Source of the DNA: Seonamhaeicola sp. S2-3
GTDB lineage: Bacteria; Bacteroidota; Bacteroidia; Flavobacteriales; Flavobacteriaceae
Assembly (NCBI RefSeq): GCF_001971785.1
Contig: NZ_CP019389.1
Span: forward strand, 383,001 to 447,000
Length of the DNA stretch: 64,000 nucleotides
Reading direction: 5' to 3'
Positions 46,532-55,860 of this stretch are shown here, piece after piece. A program made the position numbers and the translations under genes. The notes under the pieces were generated by a model. The model did no database searches. It was not told the DNA's origin and was given only the letters and a program-made list of their open reading frames with translations. The number at the start of each line of letters is the position of its first letter. Position 1 is the first letter of the stretch.

Positions 46532-47830
46532 CTATGCTTTTTCTTTAACAGAACCAAAAAGCGATTTACCAAAAATAGATAAAATAATGCCGTAGTAAAC
46601 TAAATAACTTATAAAGTGTGCAATAACTACTCCTTTAACCCCAAAATGGTTAATAAAATAAACACTACTGCAATACAGCGTAATTATTAAAAATGTTTCT
46701 GTTAAAATATAATGCCAAAACATTTTTTTTGCAATGAATTGGTACGCAATAACCATTGAAAGTACTTTAACAAAATCTCCTAATAATTGCCATAAAAATA
46801 AATCTTCAACAGGTTTAAACTCTTCTGTAAAAACTATCGAAACAATTAATGGTTTAAGTAAAAATATTATTAATAAGCCAAAGGCTAAAATTGGCATTAC
46901 TGTTTTGTAAAATCCAAAAACTTCTTTTCTAAAATCTTTAGTATTATTTATTTCTGTAAATCTGGGTAGAATATACAATGCCATTAATGATGTAATGAAC
47001 ATTAAATAATATTTAGATATTCTGGTCATTGCTTCCCAAAAACCAGCATCTTTATAGCCAACATTTTCAATAATATAATTTCTAATAGCAATAGCTACAA
47101 GCGGGAGTAAAACTGCCGAAAAAAGTGCCATCATAGAATACGGTCTTAGTTTCTTTAAAAAGCTAAAACTAAATTTATTAACACTTATTAAAGGCACTAA
47201 ACTTCTTCGGTTTATAATACCAACCAAGGTTATTAAGAATATTAAGGATTCTGCTATGGCTACAGATATTAAAGCGCCTTTTAATGCCTCTTGATAAATT
47301 AATAATAGAGCTACTGATACGCTTAAAATCTGCCCAATAATATTTATTATAATTAAAATTTTATACTTAGAAAACCCATTCATTATAGAAAAGGTAAACA
47401 TGTTTAAAGCATAAAAAGGAAGTACTATAGCAAAAACCTTAATGGCTAGTGCGTAGTTGTTGTATTCAGGAAATATAATACTTGTAATTAATTCTGCATT
47501 GAAATAACAAATTACAGACACTAATACAGTTGCAATAAAACCAGTATAAAATACCGTAGAAATGGTTTTACTTAACTCTGCAACATCATCTTTAAACTTG
47601 GCTATATATTTTACAACACCTTTATAAAACCCTAGTATTGATATAGTTTGAAATGAACTTACAAAGTTTTGGAAATTTCCAATCAATGCCATCCCTTCTG
47701 CTCCTATAAAAACAGCAATAGCTTTAGATGTTAACAAACCTGCAATAACTCTTGTTATTACAGATGCTGTTTGTAGAGAAGCTATTTTAACTAGTACAAA
47801 CTTATTTATATAGTCTATTAATTTTTTCAA
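46532..47830 (-). CDS. Second polysaccharide flippase
   Basis: 432 residues with about twelve hydrophobic helices. The N-terminal part (ASLQTASVITRVIAGLLTSK, AVFIGAEGMALIGNFQNFVS) is related in layout to the flippase at 42948 and to O-antigen translocase WzxE. It starts the minus-strand part of the locus. Two flippases in one locus suggest either two repeat units or one specialised for another lipid-linked sugar. Confidence 0.88.
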   Translation of the reverse strand: MKKLIDYINKFVLVKIASLQTASVITRVIAGLLTSKAIAVFIGAEGMALIGNFQNFVSSFQTISILGFYKGVVKYIAKFKDDVAELSKTISTVFYTGFIATVLVSVICYFNAELITSIIFPEYNNYALAIKVFAIVLPFYALNMFTFSIMNGFSKYKILIIINIIGQILSVSVALLLIYQEALKGALISVAIAESLIFLITLVGIINRRSLVPLISVNKFSFSFLKKLRPYSMMALFSAVLLPLVAIAIRNYIIENVGYKDAGFWEAMTRISKYYLMFITSLMALYILPRFTEINNTKDFRKEVFGFYKTVMPILAFGLLIIFLLKPLIVSIVFTEEFKPVEDLFLWQLLGDFVKVLSMVIAYQFIAKKMFWHYILTETFLIITLYCSSVYFINHFGVKGVVIAHFISYLVYYGIILSIFGKSLFGSVKEKA

Positions 47831-47981
47831 TTAATACAAATTTCCTATTATAATAATATACACTCAACTTAGTTCTCTCATTTAAAAACTTTGTCTATCT
47901 AATTCATTTTGAACAAAATCAAATATACAAAATCAATATACTTTTAAATTATTATAATAGATAAAGTGTACTAGATTACCT

Positions 47982-48215
47982 TTATTTTGTTTTTTTCACT
48001 AGGTAAAATAAGTTAATAATAAGAATTGCTGAATTAGTTATTATTATAGGTTTTGAAATTGGACTAAGCATAAATCCATAAATAACAAAGAACAAACACC
48101 CTAATAAATTTACCATTCTAAGCTTAATAACAGATTTCATTAAGAATGATAAAAGCACTGTAGCCATAGCTAAATACCCAACCCACTCAACAATTGAAAC
48201 CCCTAAAAATTCCAT
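47982..48215 (-). CDS. YgjV-like small membrane protein
   Basis: 77 residues with three hydrophobic helices; the pattern VEWVGYLAMATVLLSFLMKS, then LRMVNLLGCLFFVIYGFML matches the YgjV inner-membrane family, whose members are sometimes mislabelled as uroporphyrinogen decarboxylase. Function unknown. Its start shares a base with the stop of typA, so it is translated after it. Confidence 0.75.
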   Translation of the reverse strand: MEFLGVSIVEWVGYLAMATVLLSFLMKSVIKLRMVNLLGCLFFVIYGFMLSPISKPIIITNSAILIINLFYLVKKTK

Positions 48216-50014
48216 TAGATAGACTTATTTCGTTTACGTTCAACTTCTTTTAAAAATATTTTTCTTAATCGTAAGTGGTTTGGTGTTACCTCTACGTATT
48301 CATCTTTTTGAATGTATTCTAAGGCTTCTTCTAATGAAAACTTAACAGCAGGAACAATTTTTGCTTTATCATCGGCTCCAGCAGAACGCACATTACTTAA
48401 TTTTTTAGTTTTAGTAACATTTACCGTCATATCATCTCCTCTAGAGTTTTCTCCAATAACCTGTCCTTCATAAATATCTTCACCTGGGTCTATAAAAAAC
48501 TTACCTCTTTCTTGTAACTTGTCTATTGAATAAGGAATTGCTGTTCCGTTTTCCATAGAAACTAAACTACCATTTTGACGTTCTGGAATACCTCCTTTTA
48601 GAGGTTGATACTCTTTAAATCTATGCGCCATTATAGCTTCTCCTGCAGTAGCCGTTAATAACTGATTACGCAACCCTATAATTCCACGTGAAGGAATAAC
48701 AAATTCGCACACCATTCTATCGCCTTTGGCCTCCATACTCAACATTTCTCCTTTTCGCATAGTTACCATTTCTATGGCTTTACCTGATACTTCTTCGGGT
48801 AAATCAATGGTCATTTCTTCAACAGGTTCGCACTTTACACCGTCTATTTCTTTAATAATAACCTGTGGCTGACCAATCTGTAATTCATACCCTTCACGAC
48901 GCATGGTTTCTATTAAAACAGATAAGTGTAATACCCCTCTACCAAATACCATAAACTTATCGGCACTATCAGTTTCTTCAACTCGTAAAGCTAAATTCTT
49001 TTCTAGCTCTTTAGTTAAGCGTTCTTTAATATGGCGCGATGTTACATACTTTCCATCTTTTCCAAAGAAAGGAGAATCATTAATTGTGAACAACATACTC
49101 ATGGTAGGCTCATCTATGGCTATAGTTTTTAAACCTTCAGGGTTTTCCCAATCGGCAACAGTATCACCAATTTCAAATCCTTCAAGACCAACAATAGCAC
49201 AAATATCTCCAGCTTGCACCGCTTCTACTTTCTTTCTTCCTAAACCTTCAAAAGTGTGTAATTCCTTAATTTTAGATTTTACAATACTGCCATCTCTTTT
49301 TACTAAAGAAATGTTTTGACCAACTTTTAACTCGCCTCTGGTTAATCTACCAATAGCAATTCTACCTGTAAATGATGAAAAATCTAATGATGTGATAAGC
49401 ATTTGTGTTGTGCCTTCTTCAATTTTAGGTGAAGGAATATGCTTTATAACCATTTCTAATAAAGGCTCAATATTATCAGTTGGTTTTTGCCAATCTTCAC
49501 TCATCCAATTGTTTTTGGCAGAACCATACACGGTTGGAAAATCTAGCTGCCATTCTTCTGCTCCTAATTCAAACATTAAATCGAACACCTTCTCATGAAC
49601 TTCATCTGGCGTACAATTTTCCTTGTCCACTTTATTAACAACTACACAAGGTTTTAATCCTAAATCAATAGCTTTTTGTAACACAAAACGGGTTTGTGGC
49701 ATGGGGCCTTCAAAAGCATCAACTAATAATAAAACACCGTCTGCCATATTTAATACACGTTCTACTTCTCCTCCAAAATCGGCGTGACCAGGTGTATCAA
49801 TTATATTAATTTTTGTATCCTTATAGGTTACTGAAACGTTTTTTGAAGTAATGGTAATACCACGCTCGCGTTCTAAATCGTTATTATCAAGAATTAAATC
49901 GCCTGTGTTTTCATTTTCTCGAAACAGTTGACAGTGGTACATAATCTTATCAACCAAAGTAGTTTTACCGTGGTCTACGTGTGCAATAATAGCAATGTTT
50001 TTTATTGTATTCAT
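48215..50014 (-). CDS. typA: Translational GTPase TypA/BipA
   Basis: Ribosome-associated GTPase that helps assemble the 50S subunit, particularly in the cold. 599 residues: G1 AHVDHGKT at residues 11-18, the RGITITSKN switch, [24 protein letters not shown], then the EF-G-like domains and the BipA-specific end ([20 protein letters not shown]). It carries a strong SD six bases before the ATG, rare in this lineage (separate entry), and is followed by a YgjV-like gene. Confidence 0.97.
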   Translation of the reverse strand: MNTIKNIAIIAHVDHGKTTLVDKIMYHCQLFRENENTGDLILDNNDLERERGITITSKNVSVTYKDTKINIIDTPGHADFGGEVERVLNMADGVLLLVDAFEGPMPQTRFVLQKAIDLGLKPCVVVNKVDKENCTPDEVHEKVFDLMFELGAEEWQLDFPTVYGSAKNNWMSEDWQKPTDNIEPLLEMVIKHIPSPKIEEGTTQMLITSLDFSSFTGRIAIGRLTRGELKVGQNISLVKRDGSIVKSKIKELHTFEGLGRKKVEAVQAGDICAIVGLEGFEIGDTVADWENPEGLKTIAIDEPTMSMLFTINDSPFFGKDGKYVTSRHIKERLTKELEKNLALRVEETDSADKFMVFGRGVLHLSVLIETMRREGYELQIGQPQVIIKEIDGVKCEPVEEMTIDLPEEVSGKAIEMVTMRKGEMLSMEAKGDRMVCEFVIPSRGIIGLRNQLLTATAGEAIMAHRFKEYQPLKGGIPERQNGSLVSMENGTAIPYSIDKLQERGKFFIDPGEDIYEGQVIGENSRGDDMTVNVTKTKKLSNVRSAGADDKAKIVPAVKFSLEEALEYIQKDEYVEVTPNHLRLRKIFLKEVERKRNKSI

Positions 50015-50020
50015 ACTGAG

Positions 50021-50027
50021 CCTCCTT
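50021..50027 (-). promoter_or_regulatory. Strong Shine-Dalgarno of typA
   Basis: The transcript reads AAGGAGG followed by six bases and the ATG, a perfect match to the 16S anti-SD core at good spacing. Most genes here have no SD at all; the only other strong one is before rpsU. Confidence 0.75.
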
Positions 50028-50177
50028 AAATTAAGCGTGCAAAGGTAGCGTTTATTTTCTCATTTAGTTAATTAAATGTTATAATTTAAAATGCTGAATA
50101 CTTTTCTTAAAGTATTTAAGTTAAGTTTATTATATTTAAACCACCAATTTTACTCTCAATTTCTAAAATTTATTTTT

Positions 50178-50537
50178 ATGACCCTAATTAACAAATACGT
50201 AAAGTACGTACCCTATCTGTATTTTATATCTATTACAATTTATTGGTTCACTAAAATTAACAAAACCGAAGGTTTAACAGCTTTCCCCATTTTATTATTT
50301 GGCATTCCTTTTTTATGGCAAATTATTAAGCCCAATAATAAATTAAACTTTATACTAGGCATTACATTTGTTTGTATTTCTTCATATTTAATTTTAGTGT
50401 ATCTATCTGATGTTTTTAGCTTTGTATTTGATAACCATAATACGCTGAGTGCAATAATTTATACTGGCTTATTTGTTTTAGCCAATTTTTTTATGGCTAC
50501 TTGGATTATAAGAAATAGTTTAAAAACCGCTTTTTAA
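50178..50537 (+). CDS. Hypothetical four-TM membrane protein
   Basis: 119 residues from the ATG at 50178; an upstream ATG (50091) would add 29 unlikely residues. Hydrophobic segments near residues 12-28, 36-50, 56-78 and 90-112. No family recognised. It lies 34 bp before kdsA but kdsA has its own promoter, so common transcription is not required. Confidence 0.65.
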   Translation: MTLINKYVKYVPYLYFISITIYWFTKINKTEGLTAFPILLFGIPFLWQIIKPNNKLNFILGITFVCISSYLILVYLSDVFSFVFDNHNTLSAIIYTGLFVLANFFMATWIIRNSLKTAF

Positions 50538-50543
50538 ATTGAT

Positions 50544-50551
50544 TATCTTTG
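50544..50551 (+). promoter_or_regulatory. -7 promoter element of kdsA
   Basis: TATCTTTG matches TAnnTTTG and lies 20 bases before the kdsA ATG, just past the stop of the upstream gene. The -33 position carries only TTTA. Confidence 0.5.
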
Positions 50552-50571
50552 TTGCTTAATTTTTTAAGCAA

Positions 50572-51390
50572 ATGAATCTTTTAGATATCCCAAAGATTAA
50601 ACATACTAATTCTAACAACTTCTTTTTATTAGCTGGCCCATGTGCTATTGAAGGAGAAGACATGGCTTTAAGAATTGCCGAAAAAGTAGTAACTATTACC
50701 AATAAATTACAAATTCCTTATGTTTTTAAAGGTAGCTTTAAAAAAGCAAACCGAAGCAGAATTGATAGTTTTACTGGTATTGGCGATGAAAAAGCTTTAA
50801 AAATTCTTAAAAAAGTTTCAAATACTTTTGATGTACCTACGGTAACTGATATTCATGAAGTTAGTGATGCTACTTTAGCTGCTCAATATGTTGATGTTTT
50901 ACAAATCCCTGCATTTTTAGTGCGTCAAACCGATTTGGTAGTTGCTGCTGCTAAAACTGGTAAAGTAGTGAATTTAAAAAAAGGACAATTTATGAGTCCG
51001 GAAGCCATGAAACACGCCGTACAAAAAGTAAAAGACTCTGGTAGTGATAAAGCGTGGATAACTGATAGAGGTACCATGTTTGGTTACCAGGACATGATTG
51101 TAGATTTTAGAGGTATTCCTACCATGCGCCAATATGCTCCAACAATTTTAGACGTTACCCATTCTTTACAACAACCAAACCAAAGTGCTGGTGTTACTGG
51201 CGGAAGACCAGAAATGATTGAAACTATTGCAAGAGCGGGTATTGTTAATAATGTTGATGGTTTATTTATTGAAACTCATTTTAATCCTGCTAACGCCAAA
51301 AGTGATGGTGCTAACATGTTACACTTAGATAATTTGGAAAAACTATTAACTAACTTGGTAGCTATAAGAAAAACTATTATTAATTTGTAG
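50572..51390 (+). CDS. kdsA: 3-deoxy-8-phosphooctulonate synthase
   Basis: Condenses arabinose-5-phosphate and phosphoenolpyruvate to KDO-8-phosphate for lipopolysaccharide core. 272 residues, TIM barrel. FLLAGPCAIEGEDMALRIAE near residue 18, PYVFKGSFKKANRSR near 48, and the late VTGGRPEMIETIARAG and ETHFNPANAKSDGANML segments are family hallmarks. No Cys replaces the usual residue in AGPCAIE-type metal position that I can see, so a metal-binding Cys (residue 23) is present, as in metal-dependent forms, but I do not draw a firm class. Confidence 0.95.
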   Translation: MNLLDIPKIKHTNSNNFFLLAGPCAIEGEDMALRIAEKVVTITNKLQIPYVFKGSFKKANRSRIDSFTGIGDEKALKILKKVSNTFDVPTVTDIHEVSDATLAAQYVDVLQIPAFLVRQTDLVVAAAKTGKVVNLKKGQFMSPEAMKHAVQKVKDSGSDKAWITDRGTMFGYQDMIVDFRGIPTMRQYAPTILDVTHSLQQPNQSAGVTGGRPEMIETIARAGIVNNVDGLFIETHFNPANAKSDGANMLHLDNLEKLLTNLVAIRKTIINL

Positions 51391-51452
51391 TACTATTTTG
51401 GAACATTTTTTGCTGTATTAAAATTGTATTAGGAACAAATTTGAAAGTTTAA

Positions 51453-51460
51453 TACCTTTG
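51453..51460 (+). promoter_or_regulatory. -7 promoter element upstream of ssrA
   Basis: TACCTTTG matches TAnnTTTG. The nearest upstream TTG is 26 bases away, a little far for a -33 element. Transcription from it would start near the beginning of repeat copy 2, so the precursor of tmRNA would carry the repeat. Confidence 0.45.
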
Positions 51461-51466
51461 CCCTCT

Positions 51467-51543
51467 GCGTTAAGGATTGAGGTATTTGTTGGAGCTCCTT
51501 GAAAAGAGCGACTACCGAAAGCCTGACCCGATAGGGTAACGCC
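51467..51543 (+). repeat. Dispersed 77-bp structured repeat, copy 2
   Basis: Starts GCGTTAAGGATTGAGG, contains the same GTTGGAGCTCCT and GAGCGACT blocks as copy 1, and ends with ACCC-GATA-GGGT followed by TAACGCC. It occupies the stretch between kdsA and ssrA, 32 bp before the tmRNA 5' end. Confidence 0.85.
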
Positions 51544-51575
51544 AAAAAAACATTTAAATCTTACTATGTATTAAT

Positions 51576-51965
51576 GGGGTCGACTGGTTTTGACAGCAAG
51601 ATTAATTAAACGGTAAGCACGTGGTGTAATGATTTTGAAACACCTAAAAGGCTAAATCAAACTTTAAACGGCGAAAATAATTACGCTTTAGCTGCTTAAT
51701 CTGAATTACAGTAGGATTAGCCTCGGCACACAAGGTGTGCAAGCTAAATGTCTCCAGAAAGCCTTGGTTAATGGCGTTCTTTTTAGAGGCATCGTAAATA
51801 TTAACCAAGATTAGGTAGAGCTTCGATACCTTTTCGAGATTTAGAAGCTAAGTAATAAGTAGGTAGTTTTTAGCCGGCTTATTATCGAAAATTAAGTAAA
51901 AACTAAACGTGTAGAAAGCCCTTTGGTTACTTGTTTGGACGAGAGTTCGATTCTCTCCGACTCCA
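51576..51965 (+). ncRNA. ssrA: tmRNA (SsrA)
   Basis: Transfer-messenger RNA for ribosome rescue, 390 nt mature length. The acceptor stem GGGGTCG (51576) pairs with CGACTCC (51958-51964), and the T arm contains GTTCGAT. The tag frame is at 51670-51696: GENNYALAA then TAA, the tag found in flavobacteria. No CCA is encoded. A terminator follows immediately. Confidence 0.96.
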
Positions 51966-51970
51966 CTTGA

Positions 51971-52012
51971 GAGGACAATTTTGAAAATCTTTGAAAATTG
52001 TCCTCTTTTTTT
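51971..52012 (+). terminator. Terminator of ssrA
   Basis: A 12-bp perfect stem (51971-51982 with 51994-52005) and an 11-nt loop, followed by seven T: a strong intrinsic terminator. Confidence 0.9.
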
Positions 52013-52068
52013 ATTTCCTAAATCATTTACACATAATAATTAGCTATTAATCAAAATTCTAAAGGGTT

Positions 52069-52330
52069 TTAATAATGCCATCTCACAAAAGCCTCCATAG
52101 CAGCGTAATGCGCTAAACCTAATTGGTGGTATATATTGGCTGTTTCACTGTTGCGGTCTTCGGCGCGTTGCCAAAACTCTCTACTATCGGTTCCTTGAAA
52201 CACAACACCATCCTTTTGCGATTGGTGCTTGAATATGGCCTGACGTTTTTCCAATACTTGGTCTGGACCCATTGGTACTAGCAAATCTTAATACTTCATT
52301 ATCTGCTACTGGCATACTACCCAAAGTCTG
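52069..52330 (-). pseudogene. C-terminal remnant of a NagB-LmbE fusion gene
   Basis: Minus-strand residues HQSQKDGVVFQGTDSREFWQ followed by RAEDRN, then YHQLGLAHYAAMEAFVRW, match the C-terminal (PIG-L/LmbE) end of the long glucosamine-6-phosphate deaminase found in Bacteroidota. MPVADNEVLRFAS just before is in another frame, so there is a frame change or small deletion near 52270-52290. All of the deaminase domain is missing. It abuts the stop codon of the flavoprotein gene at 52347. Confidence 0.75.
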
Positions 52331-52346
52331 ATTTCTTTTTATTTTT

Positions 52347-55265
52347 TTACAATAAAGCTTCTCGCAAAACACTCACAGGGTGTTTTGATTGTTTGCTGGT
52401 TCCATCTTTAATTTGGTGCCTGCAACTGGTACCTGCAGCCACAATAACAACCTCCTCATTGGTGTTTCTTATTTTGGGAAACAAAGTATCTTCGCCTACT
52501 TTCATACTCATTTCGTAATGTTCTCTTTCATAACCAAAAGAACCTGCCATACCGCAGCACCCCGAATTAATGATGGTTGCTTTATAATTTTCGGGTATGG
52601 TAAGCATCTTGAAGGTTGATTTTATATTGCTCAATGATTTCTGCTGGCAATGCCCATGGATTTTTAAGGTTTTAGAGCGGTTTGTAAAACGTTGGGGAGT
52701 TATATGGTTTTTATCAAACTCCCGTTTTATAAACTCTTCTATGGTAAATGTGTGTTTTGCAATGGTATTGGCCGCCTCTTTATTATCTGCCAACCTAGGA
52801 TATTCGTCCCTAAACGTTAAAATAGCTGATGGTTCTATACCTACCAACGGGCTTTCTTCTGAAATTTTGCCTTTAAAAAAGCCTATGTTAAAATCTGCTA
52901 CTTTTTTAGCTTTATCCAGGATTCCCTTTGACATAAAGCCCCTTCCACTTTCTTCGTGCTGCGTTACATTGACCTTATACCCTAAATCTGTTAAAAGTTC
53001 TATACAATCAATACCTATATTCACATCGTAGTAATTGGTAAACTCATCTACAAACAGAAACATTTCCCCTTGAGATTTAGGTTTAGAAGACAACCTGTTT
53101 TTATTTTTTTCGTACCAATTAAAAAATGTTTTATTAGCTAATCTAGGGATGCTTCTTTCTGTGGCTACTCCCAGGATCTTTTTAGCCATTTTAGTACTTA
53201 ACGCCCAATTAGAAAGAGAAGGCATCATACTTCCCAACTTGTTTAGCTTAACGTTATTGGCAAAAATTCTTGTTCTAAAAGGAATACCGTTTTCTTTGTA
53301 ATATTGGTACAAGAATTCTGCTTTTAGGGTTGCAACATCGACATTACTAGGACATTCACTAGCACAAGCTTTACAACTTAAACACAAATCGAAAACATCA
53401 TATAATTCTTTATGATTGAATTTATTTTTCTTTTCTGAATTTGTCAAGAACTCCCTTAAAGCATTAGCTCTTGCCCTTGTTGTGTCTTTTTCGTTTAGCG
53501 TTGCCCTATAGCTAGGGCACATAGTACCTCCGGCACTGGGAAGCTTTCTGCAATCACCAGAACCGTTACATTTTTCGGTAGCCCTAAGAATTCCCAAACT
53601 ATCTGAAAAATCCTGGAACGTTTCAATGGCAGGTTCTTTTCTATCCACTTCATACCTAAGACTTTTATCCATAGGGAAGGCATTTACAATTTTCCATTGG
53701 TTAAAAATATTGTTGGGATCGAATGTTTTTTTAATTCGTTTGATAAGCGCATAGTTTTTTTCGCCGATCATTAACGGAATAAACTCGGCCCTAACAATAC
53801 CATCTCCGTGCTCTCCACTAAAGGAGCCTCCGTATTTTTTTACAAGTTCTGCTGTTTTAGTGGTAATTTCCCTAAACAACGCAACATCTTGTTGTTTTTT
53901 TAAATTTAGGATTGGCCTTAGGTGCAGTTCGCCCGCCCCGGCATGAGCATAGTACACTGCTTCTTGGCCAAAATCTTCCATCATTTTGGAAAATTCGGCA
54001 ATATAATCTGGTAAATCCTTTACATCGACCGCTGTATCTTCAATACAGGCAACCGCTTTCTTATCGCCCACTATGTTTCCCAACAAGCCTAGACCAGCTC
54101 TTCTTAGTTCGGCTGCTTGGTTTATTTGATTTCCTATTAGCTTAGGATAAGCATAGCCCAGTTTATTAGTTTCTAAATCTAAGATCAACCGGTTGGCCAA
54201 TACTTCGGCTTCTTCTTCGCTATCTGAACAAATTTCAAGCATTAATATAGCCTTGGGGTCGCCTTCGACAAAAAACCTGTTTTTTAGTTGTTCCCTATTG
54301 TTTTTGGTACAATCTAAAATAGTTTTGTCCATTAACTCACAGGTGTACAAATTATGTTGCATGGCCACAACCACCGCTTTCATACTTTCTTCTATGCTAT
54401 TAAAATGGGCTGCCACCAGGATATTTTTTTGTGGGGGCAACTCATCCAATTGCAAGGTAATTTCGGTTGTAAAAGCCAGTGTACCTTCACTACCTGTTAA
54501 AAGCTTTGCTAAATTTATAGTTCTTCTAGAACCTCCAAATTCTTTAAACTTCAATAACTCATCAATAGGATAGCCATTGTTCCTGCGGTGTATATTCTTT
54601 TTTGGAAATTCCTTTTTTATTTCCTGCTGGGTGTCTTTGTCCGACAGTTCTTTAAAGACCGTGCTGTAAATTTTATTTTCCAAAAACCCTCCTTTTCTTT
54701 TTTTATGGAAATCGTCTGCAGACAATTCTTTAAAAACAGCTTCCGAACCATCACTTAAAATCGTTTTCAGCTCTATAACCTTATCTCGGGTAACCCCGTA
54801 TTTAATCGATGTTGTTCCCGAAGAATTGTTACCTACCATACCTCCTATTGTACACCTGTTACTTGTAGAGGTGTTGGGTGCAAAAAAAAGGCCATAAGGT
54901 TTTAAATAATTATTTAATTCGTCCCGGATTACCCCCGGTTGAACCGTAACCGTTTTATGTTTTTCATTAAAATTTAAAATGCTTCTAAAGTGTTTTGAAA
55001 TATCGACCACCAAGCCATCACCTACACATTGTCCTGCCAAAGAAGTACCTGCTGCTCTAGGAATAAGGGTCATATTATTCTTTGAAGCAAAGTGAATTAT
55101 TTTTTTTAAATCTTGACTGTGTTTAGGATAGGCTACCCCCAAAGGTATTTTTCTATAAACAGAAGCATCGGTTGCATAAATGCTTTTGTGCAAATGGTCT
55201 TGAAAAACTTCCCCCTCTAAAACATGGACCAGTTCGCTCAAAGACTGTTTTATAGTGCTTTTCAT
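52347..55265 (-). CDS. FAD-linked oxidase / Fe-S fusion protein (D-lactate dehydrogenase-like)
   Basis: 972 residues joining a flavoprotein to an iron-sulfur part. The FAD-binding PCMH domain (LIPRAAGTSLAGQCVGDGLV near residue 63) and the FAD-oxidase C-terminal domain (GSFSGEHGDGIVRAEFIPLM near 480) are followed by Cys-rich 4Fe-4S motifs (CNGSGDCRK, CLSCKACASECP) and a C-terminal CCG-type domain (INSGCCGMAGSFGYE). Enzymes of this build oxidise D-lactate or similar 2-hydroxy acids and pass electrons to the membrane. The gene is visibly richer in G+C than its neighbours and lies between two gene remnants, which suggests acquisition. Confidence 0.85.
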   Translation of the reverse strand: MKSTIKQSLSELVHVLEGEVFQDHLHKSIYATDASVYRKIPLGVAYPKHSQDLKKIIHFASKNNMTLIPRAAGTSLAGQCVGDGLVVDISKHFRSILNFNEKHKTVTVQPGVIRDELNNYLKPYGLFFAPNTSTSNRCTIGGMVGNNSSGTTSIKYGVTRDKVIELKTILSDGSEAVFKELSADDFHKKRKGGFLENKIYSTVFKELSDKDTQQEIKKEFPKKNIHRRNNGYPIDELLKFKEFGGSRRTINLAKLLTGSEGTLAFTTEITLQLDELPPQKNILVAAHFNSIEESMKAVVVAMQHNLYTCELMDKTILDCTKNNREQLKNRFFVEGDPKAILMLEICSDSEEEAEVLANRLILDLETNKLGYAYPKLIGNQINQAAELRRAGLGLLGNIVGDKKAVACIEDTAVDVKDLPDYIAEFSKMMEDFGQEAVYYAHAGAGELHLRPILNLKKQQDVALFREITTKTAELVKKYGGSFSGEHGDGIVRAEFIPLMIGEKNYALIKRIKKTFDPNNIFNQWKIVNAFPMDKSLRYEVDRKEPAIETFQDFSDSLGILRATEKCNGSGDCRKLPSAGGTMCPSYRATLNEKDTTRARANALREFLTNSEKKNKFNHKELYDVFDLCLSCKACASECPSNVDVATLKAEFLYQYYKENGIPFRTRIFANNVKLNKLGSMMPSLSNWALSTKMAKKILGVATERSIPRLANKTFFNWYEKNKNRLSSKPKSQGEMFLFVDEFTNYYDVNIGIDCIELLTDLGYKVNVTQHEESGRGFMSKGILDKAKKVADFNIGFFKGKISEESPLVGIEPSAILTFRDEYPRLADNKEAANTIAKHTFTIEEFIKREFDKNHITPQRFTNRSKTLKIHGHCQQKSLSNIKSTFKMLTIPENYKATIINSGCCGMAGSFGYEREHYEMSMKVGEDTLFPKIRNTNEEVVIVAAGTSCRHQIKDGTSKQSKHPVSVLREALL

Positions 55266-55286
55266 TGATTACAACGGTTAATTTCT

Positions 55287-55812
55287 TTAATTTGATTTTA
55301 AAATTTTGAATGATTCTTTTTGCCCTTGCGCATTTTCTACTTTAAAAAAATATATACCTTTTTCTAGGTAATTTACATTAATATTTTGACTACTAGAATG
55401 TATTTCTTTTATTAATTTTCCTGTAATACCATACAGTTAGGTTAGAATCATTTAAACTTGAAATTGTCACTACATTTTGGCTGGATTTGTAAATATTTTA
55501 GCAAGGTTGTTACCAACCTCATCTACCCCTGCTGTTATCCCAAATTTTGTGTTTATCAACTCCCATAATTCGGGACGGTCTCCATCATAATTTAACCCCC
55601 ACATACCTACTCCGCCCGAGTTGTTTTCTATAGCCAAATCAAACTTTTTCGATATACTCAACTCATTATCGGCCCAAACCTGATTCCAGTTAGTGCCGTC
55701 GTTCCATACATACCAAGGCGACTGAAAATCTAAATTCCAAATAAAGCCCCATGAATATCTGCTTCTGTAGCCGTATCTCTGTATCGGGTAGAGCCTTCTG
55801 AAGAAATTGTTG
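55287..55812 (-). pseudogene. Remnant of a secreted GH18 chitinase-like gene with T9SS tail
   Basis: The upper part (55470-55812) encodes YSWGFIWNLDFQSPWYVWND, then GTNWNQVWADNELSIS and GGVGMWGLNYDGDRPELWEL, matching the C-terminal barrel of glycoside hydrolase family 18. The lower part encodes GITGKLIKEIHSSSQNINVN and LEKGIYFFKVENAQGQ, a type A T9SS sorting domain. Between them are a stop (55470) and at least one frame change near 55437. The 5' two thirds are missing. It fills the 595-bp gap between neighbouring genes. Confidence 0.75.
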
Positions 55813-55860
55813 CCGATTATGAAAAGAATAATATCTAAAACACAATTCTATTTAAATCTT

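Noticed and set aside
52389-54573. Several plus-strand open frames of 76-144 residues
   Set aside because: All are antisense to the 972-residue flavoprotein gene, whose domains are intact along its whole length.
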